64,000 nt of DNA from positions 105,970,366 to 106,034,365 of the forward strand of contig OZ021721.1 in assembly GCA_963978545.1 (NCBI GenBank), given 5' to 3'. The notes under the pieces were generated by a model. The model was not told the DNA's origin, made no database searches, and saw only the letters and a list, made by a program, of their open reading frames with translations. This DNA comes from Linyphia triangularis (taxonomy: Eukaryota; Arthropoda; Arachnida; Araneae; Linyphiidae). This document shows, piece after piece, positions 12,019-22,432 of this stretch. Each line of letters begins with the position of its first letter. Position 1 is the first letter of the stretch. Both the position numbers and the translations under genes were made by a program.

Positions 12019-12260
12019 TAGGGTAATGAAAGTATAGCATTCGATAAAAAAAAAAAAATTCGATTTTTGTTTTGCATTTCGCCACATTTTGGAACACCCT
12101 GATTTCAAAAAAGTGATGTAGAAATTTTTTTCTGTCTTTATGTGTGTCTGTGGTCAGTATAACTCCCGAACAAATTGCTGGTGGCCATGGGACCTACTAT
12201 TAAGGTTTTCGTCAAAATCGCGCATGCGCATAATGTAGCTACCATTGAAATTTTTTTTTT
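12019..12260 (-). repeat. Dispersed repeat, inverted relative to the copy at 62495-62760
   Basis: Shares with the 62.5-kb copy, in opposite orientation, the strings CATAGGGTAATGAAAGTATA, AAGGTTTTCGTCAAAATCGC and GCGCATGCGC. Similarity extends over about 240 bp with many substitutions. No family was recognised. Confidence 0.75.
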
Positions 12261-12894
12261 TTTAATGATTGCTAAAAAACAACTCATCGCTGTGCTAATG
12301 CCTCTTAAGGTGTTCTAAACATCCCCACCTTCGAAATTCACGTAAAAATGCTTTAATGGCGTAAAAAGTTGAAAAACGAATGCCTTCAACACAGAGTTCT
12401 CTTTCTTTCAGCATACCTCATCAACGATCATTTTTTCTTCGCCCCTCAGTTTCACTTATAATAAAGGATAATATAAGGATTATCGAAAAATACATTACCA
12501 AAACCAAATTTTGGCGATGTTTTTTTTTTTTTTTATACTTGGTGGAAACGGCGTTTCGTTAATATAAAAATTGGCAATGCATATTAAGGATTTGTATTAA
12601 AAACTTTTTTATGGGTTTTTATGGCCATCACTGGTCGATCGGCATTTTATAATCAACTATTTACAAGATATAACATATTAACACAATTACATTATACATA
12701 TTTTGTAGATGAGCATAACATAAAAAAAAATAGTATGTAAATGCAAAAAAAAATTTGCAACGAATTTTTTTTAAAAATTCAAAAAATTAGAATACATTTC
12801 AATGTGTGGTTCAAAAAATTAGAATAACTTGAAAAAAATTATATAATTCATTAAAATGAAAAACAGTTGAACAGCGAATATTTAGCGAAATTTC
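12261..12894. other. AT-rich stretch, possibly including the degraded 3' end of the Tc1-like element
   Basis: No intact gene. The segment near 12780-12840 has the string GGTTCAAAAAATTAGAATAA, twice in part, which looks like Tc1/mariner terminal sequence, but the boundary cannot be fixed by eye. Confidence 0.3.
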
Positions 12895-13138
12895 CCTTGC
12901 AACGTTTCCAAGTGTAGCAGGACAATAAATACCTCATGTTCTTTAAATAATCTAAAAGAAGTAAAATTTATAGCAAACATCAATAACAGACTTTTTTAAA
13001 TAATAAGTTACTGGTAATTACATTTTTTTTTCTGTTCTTTTTGCATATCTTGTTAAAAGATACCCGACTGCGTTGAAAAGTCAATTTTCGAAGAAATTTC
13101 TAAAATTATTTTTATTGCATAATGTTATTCTCTACATA
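12895..13138 (-). repeat. Inverted fragment related to the Tigger-like duplicated unit
   Basis: The reverse complement matches 4050-4290: ATTATGCAATAAAAATAATT, AAATTTCTTCGAAAATTGAC and ACTTATTATTTAAAAAAGTC recur in the same order. It abuts the Tc1-like remnant at 13141. Confidence 0.75.
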
Positions 13139-13140
13139 CT

Positions 13141-13324
13141 ATATGCACTAATTTTTTGCAGTCATCTTTGCTGATAATTTCCCAAACGGATTTTACGCTA
13201 TCCACAAGTTCCTTTTTGTCCTTGGAGCTAAATCCTGAAGATTTTTCTTCATTACTCCCCACATATTCTCCATTTGGTTTAAATCGGGAGAATTACTCGG
13301 CCAAGTATTTTGATTTTATTATTA
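13141..13324 (-). pseudogene. Tc1/mariner transposase remnant, C-terminal part
   Basis: On the minus strand it encodes the catalytic-glutamate region of a Tc1 transposase, with the motif WPSNSPDLNQMENMWG (E of the DDE triad present), then a frameshift into KKELVDSVKSVWE and CKKLV, the usual family tail. The start of this piece is cut by the TTAA element at 13329. The coding sequence continues on the far side from 16465. Stops and the frameshift make it non-functional. The host element must be older than the TTAA element that splits it. Confidence 0.85.
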
Positions 13325-13328
13325 TTAA
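13325..13328. repeat. Left TTAA target-site duplication
   Basis: TTAA directly before the GGGGACAC terminus; its partner is at 16461-16464. Removing one TTAA and the element brings the two Tc1 transposase halves together. Confidence 0.85.
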
Positions 13329-16300
13329 GGGGACACGGTACCACTTAGACATTTATTTTTACTATTGCATTTTTAAATAAAAAAAATTATGTCTCTTATT
13401 TGAATGTGTATGAGTAAACAATATTTCACAAAAAAAAAATTAAATTCTTTTTTTATATATTAAAATTTTTAAAAATTTGAAATTTTTTACACATTTTTTA
13501 AAACGCTAAGGCTTTTTTAAATACTAATTTTTTTTTTCAAAATTTTTGTAAAAAATTCTTTGAACTATATTATATGAGAATTGGCATTCAAATCTGGAAT
13601 ACTCATAGTAATTAATTACAATATAAATGTTTATTCATAAGAACACAATTTTTTTTTATAAATCTGCAAACATTTTACTTTAGTGTTAAAAAAAATGAAA
13701 AGTACAACATATATTGCCATTTAGAATGCCAATTTATAAAATAGACATATTTTACAACATGTTTTAAAAATTTCAGATTTATCCTTTGATTAGAAAAAAA
13801 CCCTTAGCGTTTCGAAAAACTGGATATCAAGAAAAAAAACACAGTGAAAAAAATGGATTTAAAGTTTTCATTTCTCGAAAAACATAATTTGAAACCTATA
13901 CACAGTTATCAAATTTAAATATGTTATAGATAGCATTATTACAACACACTTTTCAAAATGCTTTTAACTAATTTTCATATAATTGATACATTAAGTTAAA
14001 TGGTAAATATATTGAAATTCTGTTTTTGAGTACTTAGCACTTTATGATGGGCGATGTCTGCTTTTGAACAAGTTACGCATTCAATATTTTTGACCAGGCA
14101 GGTTTCATATTATACTTAATTATTTCATATTAATTACTCTAATAAAATATCTTACCAAAATTAAAAATTTCCAGCTTTATAGGTGATGCCCTCTGCTTTT
14201 GCTTTAGACCTTTCTCTACGTTTACGAGCAAGTTTTATTTTCTTCTGCACCAAATTATACGACATTACCTTCCTTCTTTTTCTTTGATATATCCTGCGAT
14301 AGTCTCTCCATATGGCCAAATTTGTGGATTGTCTATTCAAACTTAATTTATTCACTAATTGTAGCATTTGAAGCGACTTGACAGTTCCGACGTTGAACTC
14401 GGTGATAGCATCACACACAGCTATGCTAACGCGTTTCTTCGATGCAAATGTTGTTTTGGAACACTTACTCCAGATGACGCTATGCAAACTTTCATTTGCA
14501 TTTTGTGTCGAACATCTTTTACATCCTTCCAAAAGTTCATTTGAGGCGAGTCGCTGGTAAATTGGCATGATATATTGCAGAAAGCTTTCTTTTATTGGTG
14601 TTTGTATTTTCTTATGGTGAGAATCAGGTTTCTCACCATTTGCTATAGCCGACTGGTAAAAACACCAAGAATCTTTCCCAGGAGGGCATTTGAAGTGCTG
14701 GGGCTTCTTATCTGTAGATATGTTGTGATACAGAGTCGCATAAATACCACTTTTCATTTTATCCACATCTCCCTTATTTCGAAATATGGCATTTTTGTAA
14801 TATCTGGTCAGCTTTCTAATAGTGTCTTCCTTCAAGCTGCCATGGGATTTTCCTCCAAGTGTCACTCCCCGTGATCTCCATTCTTTAACACATTTTCTAA
14901 GAGCTGTCCCGAGTCGCTTGCTAACATGGTTGATACATTCTTCTTTTTTTATGTTTATATCTGGTCCATAAACTTTGATTTCTTTCAAATGCAAATATGC
15001 TTTTGAATCCCCATCTGAGAGAACAGTCGTATAACGGAATCCGATGCCTTCAGATCTGGACCATAAATGAGAAGCTGCCTGCACTTCCATTGCGCCAGAG
15101 GAACCTGTGTGGTTTATGTTACACGAGTCTTTATGGCCGGCGTACCAAACTGCATACTCTGCAGATTTTTCTCCGAGTTGACATTTAGAAAGTTCACATT
15201 CGCCGCAATACTTAGACATTACATGAAAGTCAACTACATAACCAGTCAACAAATCGATAACACAACCAACACCAATTTGAGAAGAATGTCCTCGAGTTAA
15301 CCATGTGCCATCAAAAGAAACATCTATTTCAGTGATTCCGTCTTTTTCTGAGTGATACGCTTTTTTTATATTAGTTCTGACAACTTGTAGCTGTTTTTCA
15401 GTTGCTTCCGTAATTGATGAATTTAGCATCTGCTTGTAAACATTAAATGTCCTACTCGACATTAGATGCATATTTGTATGCATACAAAACTTCTCAAGAG
15501 CTATGTAGCCTTTTCCGAAACTCATAAATGCCTGGACCACACGAAGATTTATGTCATATGGCTCACTTAATCCTCTCTGATGCTTTGAGATCTTTCTTGA
15601 AGTGCGTGTCTCACTTGCTAAGGTGTCACAAAACTCACAAGTGACCTTCAGTTCATGGCAAAAACCAAATTTTCTGCCCAGCACGACATGTAATCCAGTG
15701 GATTTGCAGTTTTTGCACAGCTGATTACTGAAAAGTTTTGTCAGCATATCAACATCAACAACAACATAAGTGGGAGATTTAACCAGCTCACATTCCACGG
15801 TATCACAGTCAGATTTTAATGTCTCATTAAAACTGTTTTCTATAGAAGAAAATCTTGCATTAGTTTGTGGTAATGCGTTAGAGTCGGTACTTGAAACCGA
15901 AACTACCAAACTTGCGTCGTTATCAATACTACACCACCTCTTTGCAGAATTCTGCTTCCCGGCAACCTTCGAACGTTTTCTTCTTGGCATTATAAACAAT
16001 TATAAATGAAAACAAATAAATAATGCAGATTAAAATTCAACTATACAGTAGTACTGACGAAGATAAATCAGTAGTTGGCATGAAAGCGGAAGCAATAAAT
16101 CCTAAAATTAGCCAAACAATTTAAAAGAACCACGAGAAAAAAATCACGTTTTTCGAATGTAAACAAACTAAAAGCAATTGAAGCGTTTCAAGTTAACTCA
16201 CTTCACTTCAAACTAAAGTTACTGGAAATAATTGTAAATTAATTTATGTTCCCGAGTAAATCATCCAACGTAAGCAGACGACATGTGGCGTTTGTTTACA

Positions 16301-16460
16301 TTTTCTCTCCTGTCAACCAGCATAAAAAGCCAAATAACTCATTCAAAAACGTAGATACAGTTTTAAAATTTTGTATACGTATTTAGAAGATTCCAAATTT
16401 TAATTATAGTAAATAAAAAAAAAATCGAAAATTTGGTTATTTTTATGGTACTGTGTCCCC
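13329..16460 (-). mobile_element. Kolobok-like autonomous DNA transposon, apparently intact
   Basis: A 3132-bp element with termini GGGGACACGGTACCA (left) and, reverse-complemented, GGGGACACAGTACCA (right), flanked by TTAA on both sides. It carries one long transposase frame on the minus strand (14161-15999). TTAA target duplication with RRGG-type ends is the published hallmark of Kolobok. The transposase domain is of the kind databases label 'Mutator-like', although MULEs normally duplicate 8-11 bp. The left non-coding arm is about 830 bp and the right about 460 bp, both AT-rich. It interrupts a Tc1 pseudogene. Confidence 0.85.
14161..15999 (-). CDS. DDE transposase (Mutator-like domain, Kolobok-type element)
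   Basis: 612 codons, uninterrupted. The likely start is either M1 or M4 (MPRRKRSK, a basic nuclear-localisation-like N-terminus). A CKNC (95-98) plus CEFC (121-124) pair looks like a zinc ribbon. The catalytic core follows: DVSFDGTW (226-233) with the first Asp, LSDGDSKAY (328-335) with the second, then ECINHVSKRLG (354-364), a conserved C..H block, and NANESLHSVIW (500-510) with the candidate Glu. The C-terminus is rich in RKRR/KLARKRRERSK. The expected role is cut-and-paste excision and TTAA integration of its own element and of short relatives with matching ends. All candidate catalytic residues are present and no stop or frameshift is seen, so it may be active. Assignment to Kolobok comes from the TTAA duplication and termini; family membership of the protein is from memory. 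Confidence 0.88.
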   Translation of the reverse strand: MFIMPRRKRSKVAGKQNSAKRWCSIDNDASLVVSVSSTDSNALPQTNARFSSIENSFNETLKSDCDTVECELVKSPTYVVVDVDMLTKLFSNQLCKNCKSTGLHVVLGRKFGFCHELKVTCEFCDTLASETRTSRKISKHQRGLSEPYDINLRVVQAFMSFGKGYIALEKFCMHTNMHLMSSRTFNVYKQMLNSSITEATEKQLQVVRTNIKKAYHSEKDGITEIDVSFDGTWLTRGHSSQIGVGCVIDLLTGYVVDFHVMSKYCGECELSKCQLGEKSAEYAVWYAGHKDSCNINHTGSSGAMEVQAASHLWSRSEGIGFRYTTVLSDGDSKAYLHLKEIKVYGPDINIKKEECINHVSKRLGTALRKCVKEWRSRGVTLGGKSHGSLKEDTIRKLTRYYKNAIFRNKGDVDKMKSGIYATLYHNISTDKKPQHFKCPPGKDSWCFYQSAIANGEKPDSHHKKIQTPIKESFLQYIMPIYQRLASNELLEGCKRCSTQNANESLHSVIWSKCSKTTFASKKRVSIAVCDAITEFNVGTVKSLQMLQLVNKLSLNRQSTNLAIWRDYRRIYQRKRRKVMSYNLVQKKIKLARKRRERSKAKAEGITYKAGNF

Positions 16461-16464
16461 TTAA
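16461..16464. repeat. Right TTAA target-site duplication
   Basis: TTAA directly after the GTGTCCCC terminus, matching 13325-13328. Confidence 0.85.
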
Positions 16465-17122
16465 GCCAAGCAGTGGTGGACTTTTACGTATGACAAGATG
16501 CAGAGTCTTGTTACAAGATAAAATCATCCTCAAATAGATCCTCCGATGATGGAATCATGAAATACTCAATTACCTCCTTGTATATTTCGGCAGACCAAAC
16601 GGTATAGTGGTTAGCGTGCTAGCGGGTTCGAGTCCCGTGTTAGGCATGGGTGTTTGTAAATGTATGTTGGCTTGTCTAATGACGAATGTTTCGGCGCATT
16701 ATAGCCTTCGTGTTGCTGACGGCACCAGATAATCTGAAAACAACTAACCTTGTATATTTCGAAATTTGCTCTTCCTGTCAAAATACACAACTTTCCCAAG
16801 CTATCAGCACTCATTCACCCATAAATCACGATAGAGATGTTAAAATTCACAGAGCGTTTCCAGCATTCTTCCGTAAAACTTCTTGCTTACAACGCCAAAC
16901 ACGATTACTCTGATGACCGTGGGAAACGTAAACCAATGATTCATTGCTAAAAAAGTACATTATTCCAGTCCTCAAGATCCCGTTGCAATCAATCTGTCTT
17001 TGCACCATCGCACTCGGGCCCTTTTTTTTTTTGTTTACAAGTAAGTAGGGGATTTGTCTTGTCCACACGTGATTGAAAATCCAATTCAGTGAATCACCGC
17101 AGTGCTGTAGAAGTTGAGGCAT
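16465..17122 (-). pseudogene. Tc1/mariner transposase remnant, N-terminal and central part
   Basis: Minus-strand translation gives RQIDCNGILRTG, FSNESLVYVSHGHQSNRVWR, then after breaks GKLCILTGRANFEIYK, YFMIPSSEDLFEDDF and QDSASCH, in the order of a Tc1 transposase. The first catalytic Asp of the usual FSDES motif is Asn here (AAT). The second (QDSASCH) is kept, and the third is on the other side of the TTAA element at 13141-13324. A TAA stop precedes QDSASCH, and a SINE with duplication interrupts the gene at 16590-16747. This is a clear dead gene carrying two nested insertions. Confidence 0.85.
16590..16747 (+). mobile_element. tRNA-derived SINE, family A, with internal deletion
   Basis: Starts GCAGACCAAACGG, with the A-box GGTATAGTGGTTAGCGTGC, B-box GGGTTCGAGTCCCG, body TGTTGGCTTGTCTAATGACG, and end ATAATCTGAAAACAACTAA. 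It lacks about 20 bp of the tRNA-like head (the anticodon arm) seen in other copies. Flanked by the 14-bp duplication CCTTGTATATTTCG (16576-16589 and 16748-16761) inside the Tc1 pseudogene. Confidence 0.9.
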
Positions 17123-17247
17123 CCACTTTTTGTTCTCGCCATTTTCTACTTATAAATATCAGGCTCCCGAGTCGGTTTTTAGTCACGATACATTTCAGCA
17201 TTCTATCTTGTCTTAGAGTTGTTATTCGCTTATGACCACTATTTGCA

Positions 17248-17535
17248 TGATTATTAATCAAATTTTAGAATAATCATGATTATTAATCAAATTTTAGAAT
17301 AACCATGATTATTAATCAAATTTTAGAATAATCATGATTATTAATCAAATTTTAGAAATAATCATGATTATTAATCAAATTTTAGAAATAATTATGATTT
17401 TTAATCAAATTTTAGAAATAAACATGATAATCAATCAAATTTTAGAAATAATCATGATTATTAATCAAATTTTAGAAATAATCATGATTATTAATCCAAT
17501 TATTATTAATCAATCATGATTATTAATAAAATTTT
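17248..17535 (+). repeat. Minisatellite of about 30 bp, around nine units
   Basis: The unit contains CATGATTATTAATCAAATTT followed by TAGAAATAAT, repeated with small length changes; the last two units are degenerate. An apparent open frame (MIINQILEI repeats) is a by-product of the repeat. Confidence 0.9.
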
Positions 17536-17584
17536 GAAATAGTTACAATCTTTCAAAATTTTACTCACACTTCCTTGAGAACAA

Positions 17585-17839
17585 TTGAGGACTAGAAATG
17601 GAAAACGACCTAAGTCCAAAAAAGAAAAAATTTCAGGGGAGCCGAAAAATGAAAAACAATCGCATCTGGTACTTAAGGCTATGACTAAGTATCAGATTGA
17701 ATTTGAACTTTTGCTTCCTGGAGTTCGCACTTTGAGCATTCTCCACTTTGTTAAGCTTGGTCTCTAAAACATTTTTCCGTAAAAAAAAAGATTTTCGATT
17801 TTTTTGGTACTTAGGTCGTTTTCTATATCTAGACCTCAA
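17585..17839. mobile_element. MITE with TTGAGGNCTAGA termini
   Basis: A 255-bp element. The left end TTGAGGACTAGAAATGGAAA is mirrored by the right end, reverse-complemented TTGAGGTCTAGATATAGAAA, and the match continues through ACGACCTAAGT. The inverted match is about 33 bp. Flanking duplication is uncertain (possibly AA or TA type). The interior carries no recognised gene. Confidence 0.7.
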
Positions 17840-18892
17840 TTCACTCATCATCTATTGACTCATTACGCAGAATCACAATCGCAATCTTAGTAGCTTCCAA
17901 TATGTCTTATCTTGGAGCAGTATGGCCCACGTGTTGCCCTTGCGCAGTTCAACTCCAGCCAACCAACATGTCTTTCACGTGATTCATTTTCAACTACACG
18001 AACTAATTCAAATTGACTTTCAAACAATCCTTTTTACGCGTACTAGCTCTACAATGGCACCATTTATGCAAATTTCATCATCCACACTGACCAATCACAT
18101 AATTTTGCAGATATTCTAATATTTTGAATCGTCTTCGGAAATACTATAGATGTTTGAAACATTTCAATATTTTTTCATAAAATCTTTATTAATCATATAG
18201 ACACCTGTGAACGATTTGTCATTCGTCAGGTTACTGTGAACACTTAATAATTTTGTCGTTCGTCCCACTTGTTTATTTTAACGGATATCAAGCGTTTTGT
18301 AAGACAATGCAATAGCTATTTTGATTAATATTTTGAATTGGAGTTGTAGTATACTTTATAGATTTTCTCAAATTGTTAAGACTATAGGTAAGACTCAATA
18401 AATTTGATCTTCTAAATCATATTTAAAAAAGTATATGTTTCTCACAATGCAAGAGTTAACTTAAATAATAATGCACTACTCATAGATGCATAGTTTTTTT
18501 ATAGAAAATTAGGTATATGAACTTTACATTATTTAACTTTTTGATTTCCCTAAATCCTTAACATAAAACTTAAAAAAACTTACAGTTAGGAATAATGAAA
18601 TAACTTGCAAAAATGTTTCATTCTTGTTCTAATTCTAATTGATGTCAGTGTTAAAATGAAAATAATGTTGAAAATACATCCTTCATTTAACTCTATGTAC
18701 ATCAATATACATCAATCTCCTACTCCAACCTAGGCGCAGTTTGGCCCTTGAGTTGCCTTTTCCAAAATAAATTTAAAATCAACCAACCAACCTATCCAAC
18801 CCACGTTTATAACCTGCTGACCGGAACTGCTTCGGTACGCATTTTTCTGATCTCCCTGACACCTGCTAAATGTATTCGCCGCCTGTGAGTGC
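17840..18892. other. AT-rich stretch with two SINE-like tails
   Basis: No gene. Segments ending near 17965 (CCAGCCAACCAACA) and near 18797 (AATCAACCAACCAACC) are each preceded by a GCAGTNTGGCCC...GTTGCC motif. They may be 3' ends of one more SINE family with the ACCA-type tail; no promoter boxes were found for them. Confidence 0.35.
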
Positions 18893-18900
18893 TCTTGAAT

Positions 18901-19766
18901 TTGAGGTCGGAAATATCGATCAAAATAAATATCGATAGCATATCGTTGCAGAGAAAAAAAATATCGATAAAATAACGATACATGAATTTTTTTTTACGAT
19001 AATTTTTTTTTATTTGATTGTCAATTTTGCGAGAAACGAAGTTTTTCGGGACAAATTTCTACTTTTCATGAATTCATGCCAAAATTGTTTTAATAAATAA
19101 ATTATAAAAATTGTTTTAATAAATAGATTATAAAAATTGTTTTAATAAATAAATTATAAAAATTATTTTAATAAATAAATTATAAAAATTATTTTAATAA
19201 ATAAATTATAAAAATTGTTTTAATAAATAAATTTGTTTTAATAAATAAATTGTAAAAATTGTTTTAATAAATAAATTATAAAAATTGTTTTAATAAATAA
19301 ATTATAAAAATTGTTTAAATAAATAAATTATATTAATCAGAATAAATAAAATACATTTGGATGCCAATGCATAAATTCCAAAGAAGAAATTTTGAAAAGT
19401 AGTTTATCGCATATTTTTCTGATAGAGATGTTTTTAAGATTTAAAATTAGATACAAATTCCAGCCACACGCTGGCAACAGAAACGGGGCTATGTTAATGA
19501 ATACTAATAAATGATCTTATCTTTCCATTACATTATGTTTTCTTTTTGGTTAGGATGCTATTTTAACTGTCTCTCAGCCAAGTTAAAACTTAAGTTTTGA
19601 AGTTTTTGAAAAGGGAATAAAGGAAATCTAAAAAACACATGGAACTACAAAACGATCATCAAAACTCTAAAAATGTTTGAAAATATCAATATATCGGTAA
19701 CTTGTATCGATATTTTTTTAAAATATGGATAAAAATATCGTGGTATCGATATATCACCGACCTCTA
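18901..19766. mobile_element. hAT-like non-autonomous element with 8-bp duplication
   Basis: The left end TTGAGGTCGGAAATATCGAT and the right end, reverse-complemented, TAGAGGTCGGTGATATATCG form imperfect inverted termini rich in ATCGATA. The flanking 8-bp direct repeat is TCTTGAAT (18893-18900 and 19767-19774). It has no transposase frame. The interior includes the 26-bp tandem array at 19085-19330. Confidence 0.8.
19085..19330 (+). repeat. Tandem array of a 26-bp AT-only unit, about nine copies
   Basis: The unit TTGTTTTAATAAATAAATTA plus TAAAAA is repeated with few changes; one unit is shortened near 19230. It lies inside the hAT-like element, so it expanded within the transposon. Confidence 0.9.
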
Positions 19767-19925
19767 TCTTGAATCCCTCTCTGACTAGATATGCAATACA
19801 TTCATGGTTGGATGGTACAAAATTTAGGTGTTTTGTGAACATCAGTTATCTCAATAAAATTGAATCCACCCTTCTCCTCCCCTTTGTAACTTGGTGTATA
19901 GAAAAGTCTATAAACAGTCTCAACT

Positions 19926-20860
19926 TTCAAAAATCTGTTTAAAAATACTGATCAGAATGACCTGAAGTTTGACCTGTTATACTCAAAGAAGGGAGTAACG
20001 GTATGGAATAAGAAAAAACTATTTCGAATTATTGATTTTTTCCAATACCATACCACTGCTTTTTGAAAGCGATGAATTGACATACGAAAAAATTTCATGT
20101 TTTTAAAATCATGCTTTATGAAATTTGACCTTAAATTACAATTACGCCGCCGGTGTTGTTATTAAAGTTCAACTTTTAAAAAGCTGAAAAAAAGAAACAC
20201 TTGTCAGAATGACCTGAAATTTGACCTGTTATACTCGAAGAAGTGGGTAACATTATGGAATAAAAAAAAACTATTTCTTATAATTGTTTTTTTTTTCCTA
20301 TTCCACTGCTTTTTGAAAGCGATGATTTGACATATGAAAAAATTTCAAGTTTTTAACATCATGCTTTATAAAATGTGAACTTTAATTACAATTACGCCGG
20401 AGTTGTTATTAAAGTTTAACTTTCAAAAAGCTGAAAAAAAGAAATACTCGTCAGAATGACCTGAAATTTGTCCTGTTATACTCGAAGACTCGGTATGGAA
20501 GAAAAAAAACTATTTCGAATTATTGTTTTTTTCCTATACCATATCACTGCTTTTTGAAAGCGATGATTTGACCTATGAAAAAATTTCATGTTTTTAAAAT
20601 CATGCTTTATAAAATTTGAACTTTAATTACAATTACGCCGGAGTTGTAATTAAAGTTCAACTTTCAAAAAGTTGAAAAAAAGAAACACTCGCCAGAATGA
20701 CTTAAAATTTTGCCTGAATATACGTGAAGAAGGAGAAAGGGGCATGGCATAAAAAAACTATTTAAAACAACGTTTTTTTCTTGTTCCATACTGTATCTCC
20801 CTTCATCAAATTTCAGGTAACTCTGACCAGAAGTTTATTTTACAACTTTTTGAAATTGAA
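19926..20860 (+). repeat. Four diverged tandem units of about 245 bp
   Basis: Units start near 19926, 20172, 20420 and 20661, each with a TCAAAAAGCTGAAAAAAAGA-like string followed by CAGAATGACCTGAAATTTG and TGTTATACTCGAAG. Substitution levels are clearly higher than in the arrays at 39.6 and 50.4 kb, so this array is older. No gene. Confidence 0.8.
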
Positions 20861-20904
20861 CTTTAATCATATAGACCCTGTACATAATTGAGGGCCTGAG
20901 AAGC

Positions 20905-21825
20905 AAAGGGAACTAAGTGGCTTTTCTTAACTTTTGAGAAAATACACTTAAAAGTTTCTTATTTATTTTAAATTCTATGAAAACTAGTGAAATCTTCATT
21001 CCAAAGGTTAATATTTGAACAACAAATAATTTTCATACACATTTAATATAAATAATAAACTTTAAGGGGGTCTGACACCGAAAATAAAAAAACTTTATTT
21101 ATGTACATTTTTATGTCAAAAATTTATTTTAGGTATGAGATACTATTTATATATCTTTGAGAAAATGTTTTTTTAAATATTGTGTTTAGTTATTTAAAAA
21201 AAATTTCAAAACCAAGAAAAATCCATAATAATTGATGTTTGCTTATTTTGATATAAGTCAAGAAAAAATAAATTTTTTTTTCATAGTGAAAGCTTTCTGT
21301 AATACATAATTATATAAAGAAAATTTTGTCTTCACAGAATTTTGATAGGTGAATTAAAAGAAATTAAAAAAAATTCTCAAAGTTAAAATATTGAAATTTT
21401 TGCTTTTTTTTATGTTATCTTATACGCTAAATGTTATATTTTAAAACAGAATTAAAAAAATAAAATTCTGTGAAGACAAAATATTTAAAACTATATAAAT
21501 TAAATGCTCCAAAAATTTGAATAGCCAATTGTTAAAGGTTCTGGAGATATATCGATTTGAATATGCAACATCTGTGAAAAACCCTAGTGCTCGATAAACG
21601 CACGTTAAGCAGATGCTTCAAGGCGTTACGCCCATTAGTGATGTTTAAATCACAGGTAATTTTGTGGCGTTCTAATCACCGGAGGAAAAAGATAAAAACA
21701 TCCTTCTCTTCATTAATGTATGAACTATTTTTTAAAATCAGAAAAAAAAATTGGGATTTTTGAAGAAATTTCGGTACTGGACCCCCTTAAAGTGTATTTT
21801 CTCAGGAAAGTCACTTGGCAAGCCC
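20905..21825. repeat. Inverted repeat pair enclosing the second TTAA MITE
   Basis: Sequence near 20911-20951 (AAGTGGCTTTTCTTAAC...GAGAAAATACACTTAAA) is mirrored near 21787-21822 (TAAAGTGTATTTTCTCAGGA...AGTCACTTGG). The MITE at 21066-21786 lies inside, so it probably inserted into an older palindromic element. Just outside the right arm are a G14-type run (21843-21856) and a C-run (21960-21969). Confidence 0.55.
21066..21786. mobile_element. TTAA MITE of the GGGGGTCC...GGTACCG class, copy 2
   Basis: A 721-bp element between TTAA at 21062-21065 and 21787-21790, with ends GGGGGTCTGACACCGAAA and reverse-complemented GGGGGTCCAGTACCGAAA. The interior matches copy 1 (9765-10492) almost throughout, with small indels in A/T runs. 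No transposase gene. Confidence 0.85.
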
Positions 21826-22199
21826 GTAGAAGGATTTTTTTCGGGGGGGGGGGGGGTTATGTCCGAAGATTTGATTAAATACATATAACACAAAAAAAAA
21901 AGAAGGGGAAGTGGTAAAACACAAGATTTCAAACAATTTCAGGGGAGGGGGGGTCCTATCCCCCCCCCCTTTACCCCCGTCTACAGCTCTTTCACTTACA
22001 CCCCTATGCTTCCAAGGCCCTCAATTCAGTTCTCGCTACTAGTTTTTCAGTACTTGTTCTGTAATATTTGCTACGGCATCTATTATCCAGGTTTTCAATG
22101 TTTCAATATCGAAGACGGTGTTTACCACACCAAAAACAAGCCGCTAAACAAAGCGGATAAACACCTGACAATGTTTACTGTGTTGACACAGAGAATTAA

Positions 22200-22390
22200 A
22201 CGCATGCTTTAAATCTTGAGTTTAGGAACTGATTTTAAAATTACGAATGTTTTATAAATGATAATTTTATTCCTGATTAATGTTTTACTCCAATTGAATC
22301 TAATTATTTGCTTTTAACAACAAAGTATAAATTTTGGATATTTATCAAGGAAAATTATGTAGATATTTTTGAAACCAAATTTATTATTAT

Positions 22391-22432
<42 letters not shown>

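Noticed and set aside
14378..15300. Several 60-99 codon plus-strand frames within the transposase region
   Set aside because: They are antisense to the 612-codon transposase and carry no recognisable motif.
13329..16460. piggyBac classification of the TTAA element
   Set aside because: The encoded protein lacks piggyBac features that I can see and has a MULE-type DDE core; the termini start GGGG rather than CCC.
16595..16665. Genuine tRNA genes (here and in other SINE A, B and C heads)
   Set aside because: The tRNA-like heads have A and B boxes but do not fold into a complete cloverleaf (the acceptor and anticodon stems fail), and each is joined to a conserved non-tRNA body, tail and target duplication, so they are SINEs.
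17334..17519. 61-codon MIINQILEI repeat protein
   Set aside because: Translation of the ~30-bp minisatellite; no start context or conservation argument.
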